This document shows positions 1 to 12,676 of a stretch of DNA of 64,000 nucleotides, one piece after another. The DNA is taken from NCBI GenBank assembly GCA_033807695.1, contig CM066300.1, forward strand, positions 2,914,001-2,978,000, read 5' to 3'. How positions within the stretch are numbered: the stretch's first letter is position 1; every line of letters begins with the position of its first letter. A program made the position numbers and the translations under genes. Below the pieces are notes generated by a model that did no database searches, had not been told where the DNA came from, and saw only the letters and a list, made by a program, of their open reading frames with translations. The DNA is from Daedaleopsis sinensis. Its lineage: Eukaryota > Basidiomycota > Agaricomycetes > Polyporales > Polyporaceae.

Positions 1-1281
1 CGGACTCACAGCTCCGCAGTACTACCTCTCCGGCCTACTCGGCTTCGTGATTATCGAGATGCTAGCGAACTGGGGTATGGTGGTCCCTCACTTCGAGACT
101 TGCTTTGTCTAACCATCACGCCAGCGTACTACCGGTACTTGAATGCGCATGGGGAGGGCACGACAGCCGTTGTGTTCCTCATCGTTGGTCAGTCCACGTC
201 ATGATCACGCTGCTCGAGCATTGTGGCTCATGTATGCTCACTGCAGTTGCCATACTCGACGCTGGTCGGAATGCTCTATCATTCTTCTTGCTCTTGGTCG
301 TTTCTCTTGGTCTGAGTGTCGTCAAAGAGTCCCTAGGCAGAACCATGCTCAAGTGCCAACTTCTTGCTGGCGCGCACTTCATCTTCGGAGGTTGGTTTCA
401 TCTGGTCTTGTCTGCTGTGGTAGTCAACTTACGCGAGCATAGTGCTATATGCCGTCGGCATCGTCGAACTCGAGCTCGAATCAAGCTCTGCCCTTGTTCT
501 CCTCATGTTTGTCATTCCTTTAGCCCTCACTCTCAGCGGCTTCCTGCTGTGGATTATTTATGCACTCAATGGTCAGTGTTACGCAGTAACCTATTCAGTT
601 GCATCACTAATGATGTAGCATATAGCAACAATCACGCAACTCGCAGCGCGTAAACAGCGCTACAAGTTGTCCATGTTCGTCTGGCTCCATAGAATCCTTA
701 TGATGACGGTGGTTGTTATCGCCATTTTCTTCGTGGTGTCTTCCATGACGTTCTCTGGCCGGTTCGCTGAAGGTACGTTGCTGTCGTTGATATCCGTTCA
801 CGCACTCTAACGTACCCGGTAGATTACGGCTCGAGAACATGGAGGTCGCAGTGGTGGCTGCTGGACGGCTGGCTAGCGCTGCTGTACCTCGTCGACTTCG
901 TTGGAATTGGATACATGTGGCGTCCGTCACCGAACAACAGAAGATATGTGTTTGCTGTTATGTTACATTTATCGTCTTACTTATCTTGGTATCCTCACGC
1001 TAGCGATGTTCGACGAGCTCGCCCAGGACGAGGAGGATGCCGAGGACTACGACCTCGAATCCTTGGAACGACGCACAGATGCGCGTGGTTTCCCAGAGGA
1101 TGACGACACCGCGACACTCGTCGGGCGTGGTGGCGTCGGTGAGGACGCCGTCGTTTTCGAGATCGGGGACGAAGACGGTCAGGGAAGTGATGACGAGGAT
1201 GCCGCGCCAAAGAAACGGCGTGCAGAGCGACATGAAGGAGGTTCGGAGCACGAGCGGGAGGGGCTCATGAAGGACGATTAG
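1..1281 (+). CDS. Lung 7-TM receptor / PTM1-like membrane protein, 3' part
   Basis: This is the C-terminal part of a seven-transmembrane protein of the fungal PTM1 (GPR107/108-like, lung 7-TM receptor) family, which acts in Golgi/endosomal membranes. The window opens at the end of an intron; the first exon starts near base 20 (YYLSGLLGFVIIEMLA, a membrane helix) and continues after a short intron with YYRYLNAHGEGTTAVVF. Further hydrophobic segments follow, separated by several short introns. The last exon encodes the acidic cytoplasmic tail typical of the fungal family (DEEDAEDYDLESLE, later FEIGDEDGQGSDDED) and stops at 1279-1281. The N-terminal luminal domain lies outside the window. It converges on RPB2 with only 88 bp between the stop codons. 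Family assignment rests on motif recall. Confidence 0.8.
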
Positions 1282-1369
1282 TTTACACAATTGGATCCAT
1301 ATCTAATAGAGCATATGTAAAGTACACGCATATCATCTCGATTCTGAGCCGTGAGTCCATGCATCGTGA

Positions 1370-4300
1370 TTAGTCTCTGATACGCCCTGTCGACGTGGTG
1401 TACAAGCGAGCTGCGATGTTCATACTTTGTAGCTCCTGGAGGAATTGTCAGCACCCTACAGTCGTTGACAGAAACAAAGCCAAACTCACCTGGAAGAGCA
1501 ACTTGGCGGCATAGGGGATGTATATCTGTGAACATGCAGTCTTGTTCTTGCAGGCGCGACACTCGAACGTTTGTTTTTTCTAACCGAACATTAGTCAACA
1601 TTTCATGTTCGATGGGTGACGGACTTACGAGGTTGGCGATAGCTGTGAGACCGCAACTACACAAACAGAGACATATTAGATGAGTACGTGGAGAGGCAGA
1701 GAACTGTTACTCACATATCACAAACGTGCAGTCGGTAGGCATCGCTAGCCTCGAACAGGCGCTCTTTCAAGAACGCCGCCACACCATGCGAGATCATGCA
1801 ATCGCGCTCCATCTCTCCGAACCGCAGTCCACCATCACGCGAACGACCCTCGACAGGCTGACGGGTGAGGATCTGTACCGGACCTCGTGCGCGCGAGTGG
1901 ATCTTGTCGTCAACCATGTGCTTGAGACGCTGGTAGTAGGTCGGTCCGAGGTAGACCTGCGCCTGGAGCTTGCGACCGGTGTGCCCGTGGTACATGATCT
2001 CCAACCCTCGCGACTGGTAGCCCTTCTGACGCAAGAACTTGGAGACGGACTCCACCGTCAGGTCCGTGAACGGCGTCGCGTCGCCCTCGTTTCCGATGAG
2101 AGTCGCGAGTTTGGACAGCAAACACTCAACCAAGTGACCGATTGTCATACGAGAGGGAATGGCGTGGGGGTTGATGATGATGTCGGGAGTGATACCTTCC
2201 GCAGTGAAAGGCATGTCTTCCTGCCGGTAAGTGATACCGATGGTCCCCTTCTGACCGTGACGAGACGCGAACTTGTCGCCGATCTGAGGAATACGAGTGG
2301 ATCGAACACGGATCTTGACGAACTTCTGCCCCTCAGCATTCGTCGTGATCAGCACCTGGTCGACAATGCCCTGCTCCGTGCTCTTGAGCGGAGTCGAAAC
2401 GTCACGTTTCGTATGCGTCCTTGTCCGCTGGCCGAGCTCCTCGCTGTCGGGGGGGATAGGCGCGGTCTTGCCGATGATGATGTCCTCGCCGTTGACATTC
2501 GTACCAGGCGCAATGAGACCATCGTCTTCGAGCTTGTCGTAAGTCCCGTGCTTCATGCGGAGTGTCGTGTCGCGCGTCGGCTTCTCGAATTCTTCCAGCT
2601 GCTGCACGCCGTTCTTGTTCTCCAGGTCCATGTAGCTCCGATAGTAGATACTGCGGAACAGACCTCGGTCGATCGAACTCTGGTTCATGATGACGGAATC
2701 CTCCTGGTTATAACCGCTGTAGCACAGAATCGCGACGATGGCATTCTGCCCGGCAGGGAGTTCCCGGAAGCGAAGGTACTCCATGGAGCGCGTGGTTGCG
2801 AGTGGCTTCTGCGGATAGTAGAGAATGTTCGCCATAGTATCCATGCGGACCAGGAAGTTGGTGAGGTAGATACCCATCGCCTGTTTGCCCATAGCGGACT
2901 GGTAGGTATTACGAGGTGACTGAGGTAAAGTGAGCAGACTGCATATTCAGATAGTCGACCGATGTAGACTTACCTGGTTATGGTCGGGGAAAGGAATGAT
3001 ACTTGCACAAACACCTAAGATCATACTTGGATGGATCTCGCAGTGTGTCCAAGTATGCGCGACGGTCGGCGCTTTGAGACGAGCAGAGGGATCCTCGTTC
3101 TCCTCAGGTTGTTGATTTGTGAGTTGCAGTCGCGAGTTCTCCAGATCTTCGGGGGTCATGCAGATCATCACGGTCTCCTCTTCCTCGGCATCCAGCAGCT
3201 CGATAACACCCTCCTTGATGAGATTGTCCCAAGTGTAGGTGAATTCGGTATCCTCCTTGCCGCGTAGCAGGTTCTCGATATGCTTCTTCTGAACAAGAAG
3301 CTGCTGATTCTCGACGATGAAGAGGGGTCGACAAACACGTCCAGCGTCCGTGTAGAGACGAAGCTCGCGTTCGCGAATGTCACGGACCACTGATACTTCG
3401 CAGTTGATGTCGTCCTTGCGACGTAGCTTCCTGAGGGTCTTGACGAGACTGACTGGGTCTCGATGAACACCCATCCAGACACCGTTGACGAACACCTTTG
3501 TGCAAGGTGTTGACGCGTGAGCATTCTCTTCCAAGGATTCCAGACCCCACTCCTCCAAGAACTCGATCACAGGGGCCGACAGAGTGCCGACCGAGATGCA
3601 GGACATGAGGGAAAGGTTCTTCACGAGACCGCAAGCTTGTCCTTCGGGAGTCTCCGCAGGACATACCATACCCCAATGGGTGTTATGGAGCTGACGAGGC
3701 TTCGCAATCTTGCCTTCGCGACCAAGGGGCGTGTTACACCGACGCAGATGGGATAATGTCGATGCGTAGGTGTAGCGGTTCAGCACTTGAGAGACACCGG
3801 CCTTCGACGACATAGTCTTCTTCTGATCACCCCAGTTACCCGTGGCGAGAGAGTACTTGAGACCATTGGTGATTGTGTTGTGCTTGACGGCGAGTGCGAG
3901 ATTGAACTCCTTGTGGGTTTCGACACACTAGGCGAAATCCTTGTCAATACTGCCGACAGATGAACTGCGCACGCAACATAGACTTGCCTTCTGCAGGTAA
4001 CGATAGACGTCTTTGGTAAGCTTCCGGAATAGCATTCGGAAAAGATTCGCCAGGAGCGGACCAGCGAGGTCAAGCCGTTTCTTGCCGAAGTGATCACGGT
4101 CGTCCAAATCTCTGCGTTCGAGAGCGGCCAGGAGGAGACGATGGATCATGTAGCCAAAGAAGTACGCCTTCTTCGACTCTGAGCCCTCCGCCATTGATAC
4201 ATGCGGCAGCATTTCCTTTTGTAAGATTTCCTGAGCGTACCGGAGACGTCTTTCTCGGTTGAGACCAGTGGTTGTTCCACGGTTCCCGATATAGTCGAGG

Positions 4301-5527
4301 GCAATCTAGCGCAATGTCCGTTGACCGGCTGCGTCGCTAATAGGAGCTAGAAACATACCTCTCGATCTTGAATGACAAAGCCCTCGTCAATACATGGTTT
4401 CAACATCTCCAGCATCTGGTTGTCTTGCATGTCGTAGCAGATGTGTTCGAGAATATCTCGGTCGGAGATTACACCGAGGGCCCGGAAGACAACCCATATG
4501 GGAATGTCGACCTTGATATACGGTATTGTCGCCTTCATGACATTCCCCAGCTGTATAACAATGAATAATAGGCTCGATCAATAACACTTACGAAGACCTA
4601 CTGAACGCTCCTGGCTCCTGTGGTAGAGCTTGACCTGGAATTGACTAATGGTCTTTCCACCCTTCTCAACTGCGCTACGGATCTCGGCAAGGAAGCTGAT
4701 AGGAGACGGCTGAGCTTTTGCGAAGACATAGACGTGGTTGGTAGCCATGCGCTCCTGGGCAATGAGGACCTTCTCGGATCCATTGATGATGAAGTACCCT
4801 CCAGAATCGTATGGGCACTCATTGAGATCGAACAGTTCCTGGTCCCCAAGCCCGTGGAGGATGCAGTATGTGGAACGCAGCATGATAGGTACCTGCGAAG
4901 GCTACAATTCAGGGGGGCGAGCACTTAACATAGTTTTGTTACATACCTTCCCTATCCATACTTTCTTTGCGTCGGCATCTCGATCCTCTTGTTCAACCTC
5001 CCACATCATATCGCCAGTAGCACTGTCGGGATCTTCCCTACCGAGCAAAATCCTCTTTTTCATCTCAATATACAGTGGCGCAGAGTAAGTCAGGTTACGC
5101 AGACGAGCTTCTTGGGGGAAGACAGGGACGACCGAACCGTCTGCCTCGGTGACCGTTGGTCTAGAAAGATAGATCTGACCGAACTTGATTTCATAGCGGC
5201 GCGTCACGTCTGATTCGTGTCCCGTATGCTGGTCTGCTTGGTCAAGGATCAGGTCCGCATTCTCGTCCACCAGCTCCTGCATGGTGTTTTGGACGAACTC
5301 GTCAAACGAGTCGAGCTGCTGCCTGACAAGACCCTTCTGGTCGAAGAAGCTGGATATGACCGTCCAGCAGTCTTCGTGGGTGATCTCTTCGTACTCCTCC
5401 TCTCCCTCGCCCTCCATGCCATAACCATCGTCGTAATAAGAAGCCTGAGCAGCGTCGAAGTCTATCGCAGGGTAGATAAGATATACTTTCATATCTCTAT
5501 TAAAGTGTTATGCGCACCCTGGCTCAT
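1370..5527 (-). CDS. RPB2: DNA-directed RNA polymerase II second-largest subunit
   Basis: Encodes the second-largest catalytic subunit of nuclear RNA polymerase II. The start is a tiny 10-nt exon at 5518-5527; splicing over a 50-60 bp intron gives [16 protein letters not shown], followed by an acidic segment usual for fungal RPB2. Conserved blocks follow in order: [59 protein letters not shown], the catalytic-region [15 protein letters not shown], and [14 protein letters not shown]. The zinc-binding end (CGLTAIANL, then ECRACKN) is followed by [14 protein letters not shown], and the protein ends [13 protein letters not shown] with the stop at 1370-1372. Seven or more short introns interrupt the gene. 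All blocks are intact, so this is the functional housekeeping copy. Confidence 0.96.
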
Positions 5528-7571
5528 TTTGATGGAGTATTGGTAGCCAAGGGTAGGAACTGGGACGGTGAGTGCGACTGCAGGCGGAAAGCGTGACAAT
5601 GTTTCCCAGTGCAGGTAGTGTGGAGGTAAGAAAGAGAGCACCCAACCCAGAGAACAGCTTCAGCGGGCAACGGTAGCAAGAACGGCAGAGAGAGAGGTAA
5701 GGACGTCGATGGTGACGCGAACGACCGTTCTGCGGAAGTTCAACGCGTCCACGCTCGTCGCTGACCAACCTGTGTAGGCGCCCATGCTCCTAACAAGGCG
5801 CCAAGGCGCATCGGAGCGCCCATTGCCTCCGCTACGGCGCCGCGGCGCACGGTCTCTATGTAGCTCTATGTAGGCTACTGGTCTCCCTCCTCCTCGGTTT
5901 GCAACTCACCTCTCCTGACCTTCCGCGCCCGTATTCCCCACAGTCGCTCTAGCTTGCTTTGTATACTCCAGGACGCTTCGTCTCTCGGTCCGGATCCGAC
6001 AATCATTGTCAAGAAAATTCAACGCATTTCGTATACACTGACGGAGGTAGACGGAGGTACAGTGCTGGTAGGTTTCTACTATACTCTTACTGATACAACT
6101 GCGATGCGACAGTCGTACTCCGTCTCCTATTAACTCTACGACGCAATTCCATGCAACCTCGCTTGAACCTCTGCCAGAGGTATTCCGGGCCAGTCTGGTT
6201 AACTGTCGATGCGATTACTTTGATCCGCATCGAGCTTCTCGCATTCTATACGTCCGGCGGATCCTCAAAGCCTCATAGGGCAACGTCGTGGACGCGTTCA
6301 TTACAATCAAGGAAACGCCGAACGCAAAGAATGTTCTAGCTATAGGATCTGGGTGCGTTGTTAACTATTCGCGTCGCCGCAATACTGTCCTTGTCCGTAT
6401 TGTTGCGCACCTCTGCAATGTCTCGTGTGGTAGCAACTTTTCTGGAACGGTCGGCTATCGGGGAGCGTGCATAATCTCTCCCGGCTGTCTATGAATCCAG
6501 GGAGAGTGAACCGCACACAAGTGGCACACATGTGCGGCCCACCACTCTCACCTGCTCAGTCATGGGTTCCCTCCACATGCCTACCGAAGAGCTCCGGCGA
6601 AGCTGATGGCTGTCGGTATCCACCCCGAGGATATCTGCACCTGCTCATCCTCGAGGCGGATGGTCCTCGGCAGCATTTCTCCAAATTTCTGCCATTGAAG
6701 CATACGTTGCAAGACGGTGAAGTCTCCCGTTTTCGACATGAATATCCGTTCGCTTCGATTAGCGTGTCCATGTAAGGTTAGTATGCGATGCACTGGCATG
6801 ATGACCGGACTCTGCACATTGTGCACCACATGTTACAACATCGCTTATATACCTGCCTACCATTCACAGAAAACATGCCCTGCTGGATTTGCGTCCGTTC
6901 GTGCGATTTACGGAGTCATAAGATGGCAACCACGACGCCTGCCTATTTCAGATGACATCACATGAACAATCCATGCCTTCTTCTCGGTGGCAGAGCCATG
7001 TTTGTGCCTTTGCACTGGTACATGCCGACTCAATATCTCTATTTCTTCACTGTCGGCAGGAGCACCTGCCGAGGAAGCTTTGCCACCTGTCCGGAAGGCA
7101 GCAGAGTGGCCGACTTGAAGCGTGGCGGGCACTCATCGGATGCATGTGCCCTACTTAACATTCCGACGTCTCCTGGAGGAAGCGAGACGAGAGCAGGGAT
7201 AAAAATACCCATCTATCTCGAGACCGGTGCGGACGCAAATACTCGGAAACATTTCGGTTTCACTGAACATCATCAGTGCTGTACGGCTCCGGGAGAAGAG
7301 ATGCACCATGACGCTTTTGCACTTAGCCATTCGGTGTGACCTCGGCACAGCAGTGTTATGTCTCTTTCAACGCCTTCGACAGTAATAGAAGCAACTTGTG
7401 CGGTTGGTGCATGATGCTAATTGTGACCAGCCATGCGTACTCCTACTTGTAGGTTGTAATATCTGCCGGGAAGACATGGAGTCAGGGCTATAAAAGCTAC
7501 CCTGTCTCGTCGACCATCTCCATCGAGCTCAAGGTCGCCACTCGACAAGCTACTCGACATCTAGCACCGAA
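5528..7571. other. Intergenic region between RPB2 and the cellulase gene
   Basis: About 2 kb between divergently oriented RPB2 and the GH7 gene, so it holds both promoters. I see no conserved coding region; the ORFs here are short, unspliced-looking and resemble nothing I recognise. A GC-rich stretch at about 5795-5850 contains several GGCGCC/GGCGC palindromic words. Near 6040-6060 the word GACGGAGGTA occurs twice. Confidence 0.6.
7489..7496 (+). promoter_or_regulatory. TATA box of the GH7 gene
   Basis: TATAAAAG lies 76 bp before the ATG at 7572. It is a full-consensus TATA element, as expected for a strongly inducible cellulase gene; transcription would start about 30 bp downstream. Confidence 0.7.
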
Positions 7572-9065
7572 ATGTTCCCCACCGCGGCACTCTTTGCATT
7601 CTCCTTCCTCGCGACCGCCTACGCCCAGCAGGTCGGCACGCTGACGGCGGAGAACCACCCCCGCATCTCCATCCAGCAGTGCACTGCCAAGAACAACTGC
7701 CAGACCCAGCAGCGCTCCATCGTGCTCGACTCCAACTGGCGTTGGCTCCACTCCACTAGCAGTTCAACTAACTGCTACACTGGCAACACCTGGGATGCAT
7801 CGCTCTGCCCCGACCCGGTGACATGCGCTCAGAACTGCGCCCTCGACGGTGCTGACTACGCCGGTGAGCACAACACGACTGCAGCTCTTCGTTGCGTCTG
7901 GCCTAGAGACTGATGGCGGCACATCAGGCACCTACGGTATCACCACCAGCGGCAACCAGCTCAATCTCAAGTTCATCACGCAGGGCCCGTACTCTAAGAA
8001 CATCGGTTCGCGTGTCTACCTCCTTTCCAGTGACGACACCACCTACGAGATGTTCAACCTCAATAACCAGGAGTTCACGTTCGACGTCGACATGTCGAAC
8101 CTGCCCTGCGGTCTCAACGGCGCGCTCTACTTCGTTGAGATGGACGCCGACGGTGGCAAGTCCCGCTTCCCCAACAACAAGGCCGGCTCCAAGTACGGTA
8201 CCGGATACTGCGACACCCAGTGCCCGCACGACATCAAGTTCATCAACGGCGAGGTGCGTCTTTGACCCTCCGCCTTCGTCCTCTCTACGCATACTAATCG
8301 CACGCTTCCCAGGCTAATGTCGAGGGTTGGGCTGGCTCGCCCAGCGACCCGAACGCGGGCTCTGGCCAGTTCGGCACGTGCTGTAACGAGATGGACATCT
8401 GGGAGGCGAACATGAACGGCGCAGCCGTCACCCCCCACGTCTGCTCCGTCTCTGGCCAGACTCGCTGCTCGGGCACCCAGTGCGGCGACGGCGATGAACG
8501 CTACGATGGTATCTGCGACAAGGACGGTTGCGACTTCAACTCGTGGCGCATGGGCGACCAGACCTTCCTCGGGCCCGGCTTGACCGTCGACACCCGCCAG
8601 AAGTTCACGGTCGTCACCCAGTTCGTCACGAGCAACAACCAGACCTCCGGCCAGCTCTCCGAGATCCGCCGCCTCTACGTCCAGAACGGCCGCGTCATCG
8701 CGAACTCCAAGACCAACATCTCCGGCATGTCCCAGTTCGACTCGATCACCGACTCGTTCTGCAACGCGCAGAAGGAGGCGTTCGGCGACACCAACACGTT
8801 CGAGTCCCTCGGCGGTCTCGCGCAGATGGGCAACGCCTTCCAGAAGGGCATGGCCCTTGTCATGTCCATCTGGGACGACCACGAGGCCGGCATGCTCTGG
8901 CTCGATGCCGCGTACCCCACCGACGTCCCCGCCACCAACCCCGGTGTCTCGCGCGGTCCGTGTTCGGCCACCTCCGGTGACCCCACGACGGTCGAGAGCC
9001 AGAGCGCGGGTGCTTCGGTCAGCTTCTCGAACATCAAGTTCGGCCCCATCGGCTCGACCTACTGA
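7572..9065 (+). CDS. Glycoside hydrolase family 7 cellobiohydrolase (secreted)
   Basis: Secreted reducing-end cellobiohydrolase that cuts crystalline cellulose processively. Three exons (7572-7863, 7907-8253, 8313-9065) join into a 463-residue protein. Residues 1-18 form a signal peptide ([18 protein letters not shown]) and the mature enzyme begins QQVGTL. The GH7 catalytic motif EMDIWEAN is at residues 239-246, giving the nucleophile Glu239, Asp241 and acid/base Glu244. Many cysteines fit the disulphide-rich GH7 core. The protein ends [11 protein letters not shown] right after the catalytic domain: there is no Ser/Thr linker and no family 1 cellulose-binding module, so it is a core-only enzyme. 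High GC at third positions creates long antisense ORFs here that are not genes. Regulation is probably by cellulose induction through the TATA promoter. Confidence 0.96.
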
Positions 9066-9226
9066 GCGCATAGTACATACTAGGTACGCCGACCTCGCTC
9101 TCCTGTCACTCTGCCAGTCATTCTGACATATCTCAGGGCAGTGCTCTGAAGGAGTGCTAGATGTGAAAAGTGTCCTGAGTCTCTGGTTTGGTAGCGCTAC
9201 AATTGTCTGTTGTACAGGAATGGTCG

Positions 9227-9232
9227 AATAAA
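9227..9232 (+). terminator. Polyadenylation signal of the GH7 gene
   Basis: AATAAA occurs 162 bp after the GH7 stop codon and before the convergent fructosamine kinase gene, a plausible 3'-end signal. Confidence 0.45.
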
Positions 9233-9336
9233 GAAACAGTCTCATATCTCCTCATCGTATATTTGCTCGCCTATGTCAGTCTGCGCTCCAGGTTGGTAGC
9301 GCAACTCATACTTCGGCAGCGGTGAAGTAACGCCGC

Positions 9337-10469
9337 TTATACCGCTTTCAGCAGCTTCTCCATCTTGGAGCGGGCACTGTTAGCGTATGCGCCCTAAAGA
9401 GGATGGGCTCAGTCACGATATAAGAGAGTATATGGCATGAGACGTGCGCCGAACAGTACCGTGTGGTTCAGGTAGTGATACAATTGGTATAGGTCTTGTC
9501 GGAGACCGTACTGATCTTGCGGCTCGGACTTCGGAAGATACTCGTGGTAGGTCGTATAGAACGTCTCAGGGATGCCGCCGAACATTCGACCAATTGCTAG
9601 ACTGGGGGACGATCAACAGGTGCTGAGGCCTGTCTCGGAATGAAGTTGCCAACACTCTTACTCTGCCTCATTATGTCCGAAGTAAGATGAAGGATCGAAG
9701 ATCACCGGTTGTTGAGTCGCCCGGTCGATGCCTGTGTTTCCGCTCTACGGTGCATGAGTCCCAGATGACCGATCTTGGTGTATGGGAGCTTCTAGCGTAC
9801 CCACAGATCACCGTGGAGAAGTACAGGTTGGATCACGAGAGATCCGAGAAGAGCGGGTATCACCCTATGGAATAATAATCGTCAAAACTGATACCCCGAC
9901 CCACATTGACACACTGACCGTCTCCGCACCTCCGCCACTTGGGAGCACAGGCTGTCGTAGCCGCCTTGTGCTTGCAGCTTGTCAACGAGGCCGCCCACGA
10001 GTGCATCGAAGCACTCTGTCCAAGTCTCATACCAGCCGTTATCTTGCCTGGTCGCCCCACAGTATGTCGGAACGTGGAAGCCAAAGCCCTGCGTGCTCTT
10101 GTACGCGTGTAGCTCTGTCGCGAGCCGTTTGCCAAGCACTTTTGCAGCGGTGCTGGAAAGCGAACCGATATCTTTGTATTCCGAGAGGAAGAACGGGCGG
10201 CCGATTTCGTCCTCGCGCTCGCATGTGTCCTTGTCGATGATCCAACAGTCAACAAGTTTGGGGACGAGGCCCGGGGCAGCCAAGAGCATGGCTTTCAAAG
10301 ACTCTGCTTCCCCGACGTACTGGTCCGTGTCACGTTTGCTACCTATTTTAGCGAAGTAGCGTCGGCCGGTTGACGATCGAAGAAAGGAGCCATCTTGAGT
10401 CAGAGATGCTCCGGGCTCTTCGCGTTGCAAAATCCGAGTGAAGACTGGGTGGGCACCATGCACTGGCAT
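9337..10469 (-). CDS. Fructosamine/ketosamine-3-kinase family protein
   Basis: Protein-repair kinase family that phosphorylates ketosamine adducts on glycated proteins so that they fall apart; cytosolic. The long first exon starts MPVHGAHPVFTRIL and has RYFAKIG (ATP-binding Lys) and GEAESLKAML. Later exons hold the catalytic HGDLW|SGN, the IFDPSSYFGHNEAE metal-binding segment, LAIGRMFGGIPETFYTTYHEYLP and the family-typical end GAYANSARSKMEKLLKAV with the stop at 9337-9339. The exon junction after LNHTVLFG works best with a GC-AG intron (9394-9447), because no GT donor keeps the conserved frame. The gene converges on the GH7 gene. Confidence 0.88.
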
Positions 10470-10817
10470 CGTGTTCAGCTTTGGCTACGATGTGTTCGCC
10501 GGATGAGTCCAAGTAGAGCACAGAACTTGAATGGAGAGAATTGCCTACCTAACTTGAAGCTTGTGACTAATTCGATGAATTATGAACTTCAAGTTGGCCT
10601 TGTGGTTGACTATAATAGCCTTGGTGAGGGCACAGGATATGTCAGCGATACAGATAGGTTGCGTAAGGCACTGGATAGAAGTCAGAAGCAAGCACTAATC
10701 CGGAACTAAGTGACAGGCCTTGCACGCAGGAGATATGGGAATGTATGTCGTCATCGGCGTGATTAGTGTATGTGACAAGCAAGCGCTTGTCTTCCTTCCC
10801 CACCAAATTTGACCGGG

Positions 10818-10824
10818 TATATAA
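10818..10824 (+). promoter_or_regulatory. TATA box of the old-yellow-enzyme gene
   Basis: TATATAA lies 44 bp upstream of an in-frame ATG at 10862 and 143 bp upstream of the conserved start at 10961. Transcription would begin around 10850, just before the first ATG. Confidence 0.6.
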
Positions 10825-10960
10825 TCAGCAACTCGCGAGTCAGTGTCACTAAGTCCATCGGATGCACTGGAAAAGTGCCAGACTTCTCTCAACGTTCCAC
10901 AGAATTGCGTCTCCGATAACCTTACTCTCTCACCGGCACCTCCGATACGCCCAACGCACC

Positions 10961-12676
10961 ATGTCCTACATCAACAAACCCGTGCCCGGTGCAAACCAAT
11001 ACTTTCCGCTCAATGAGCCCGCCATCGGTACCGCGTACCCAGAGGTTAGATTATATCATTTCGAGTCTCGACATCGCTTACCCGCCGTTTTCAATACGGA
11101 AGTCGGTGTATCCCCAGAATGCGGGCCTTCCAACGCTGTTCAAGTCGATAACCATCCGCGGTATCACCTTCAAGAACAGGATTTTTGTGGTACGGGCTGA
11201 TTCAGCGCCCATGCTGCGATTGCATGAACTAACGCACCTTAGTCGCCCATGTGTCAATACAGCTCGGACAACGGTCATGCAACGGACTGGCATCTTGTAC
11301 ACATCGGTGTAAGAGAATTGGGTTAATCCCATGTGTTCTCCAACTTGACAATACCCTTTAGGGTTACGCGACTCGTGGTGTCGGTGCCATCTGTATGGAA
11401 GCGACCGCCGTCGAACCGGAAGGCCGCATTTCTCCGGAGGATGCGGTGAGTGATGCGTGCCGAACATTCCGAAGGGTCTGCCTGCTCACATAATATCCCA
11501 GGGTCTTTGGACGGACAGCCAGATCGCACCCCTCAAGCGCATTGTCGACTTCGCGCACGCACAGGGCACGATCATAGGCGTGCAGCTCGCCCATGCAGGA
11601 CGAAAATCTTCCTGCTACGCGCCTTGGGTGCACTCCGACATAGCGAAGACCTTCCACGCGCCGACATATACCGCAGGCAATGATGAAGGCGGCTGGCCCG
11701 ACCGAGGTGAGTTCCACTCGACCATACCATATCCCTGAAATATCGACTCACGACGGTGCAGTGCCTGGTCCCAGCGAGATCCCCTTCTCAGACCAGTACC
11801 CCAAGCCCAAGGCGATGTCAGATGAGGATATTCTGCGCATAGAGGATGCGTTCATAGCCGCGGTAGAGCGCTCCAAGCAAGCCGGATGTGAGCGTTACCT
11901 CGTGCTCGGCCTTCATCGACAATACTGAACCGTGACACCTATCAGTTGACTTCATCGAGATCCACGGCGCGCACGGGTACCTCTTGCACGAGTTCGTCTC
12001 GCCGCTTTCCAACGTCCGTACGGACCAGTACGGCGGCTCGCTGGAAAACCGCCTCCGCTGGCCGCTTCGTGTCGCCCAAAAGGTCCGCGCCGCGTGGGAC
12101 AAGCCGCTCTTCTATCGCATCAGCGCAACGGACTGGGCCGAGGGACCGGAGCAGGACGCTGGCGAGTGGAAGCAGTGGGGCATCGAGCAGAGCAAGATCT
12201 TCGTCGGGGAGCTCCAGAAGATCGGCGTCGACTTGATCGACTGCAGCAGCGGCGGGAACTGGGTGAAGCAGAAGATCACCATCGGTCCGGGGTACCAGGT
12301 CAGTCCTTCTGGCCTCGCCTTTATCGCTCCCTTGTTGACGTGGATACAGGTCCCGTTCGCAGAAGAGTTGAAGAAGGCGTATCCTGAATTGCCCGTCGGC
12401 GCTGTCGGAATGATCACCGAGCCAAAACAGGCCGAGTCGTACTTGCGTGATGGGAAGGCGGACGTCGTCTTCCTCGCTCGCGAGCTGATTCGGGACCCAC
12501 ACTGGGCCATTCGTGCAGCGGATACGCTTGGGGTGGCTGTCAAGGCTGCGAACCAGTACGAACGTGGCTGGGTCGAGATGCTCACGCCGGCTCGCCCGGG
12601 TGAAAGCAGCCAGCTCAGAGGGGGTGAGCAGGGAACTGGCAAGGAGAATCTGGATCAGAAACCGGCGAAGAACTAG
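10961..12676 (+). CDS. NADH:flavin oxidoreductase, old yellow enzyme family (YqjM-like)
   Basis: FMN-dependent ene-reductase that reduces activated C=C bonds with NAD(P)H. The chosen start gives MSYINKPVPGANQYFPLNEPAIG, typical of fungal members. Exons then encode the FMN-site segment SPMCQYSSDNGHATDWHLVHIG (with the Cys of the YqjM-like subgroup), GYATRGVGAICMEATAV, IGVQLAHAGRKSS, the FIEIHGAHGYLLHEFVSPLSN active-site block followed by RTDQYGGSLENR, and the C-terminal phosphate-binding region VGMITEPKQAESYLRDGKADVVFLAREL. About eight short introns interrupt it. An in-frame ATG at 10862 would add 33 residues resembling a mitochondrial presequence. The tail after YERGWVEML is Gly/Gln/Lys-rich and not conserved. 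Confidence 0.93.

Noticed and set aside
8127..9245. 372-codon antisense ORF over the GH7 gene
   Set aside because: It is Arg/Ala/Val-rich with no known domain and mirrors the strong GC3 bias of the cellulase codons; a shadow of the sense gene.
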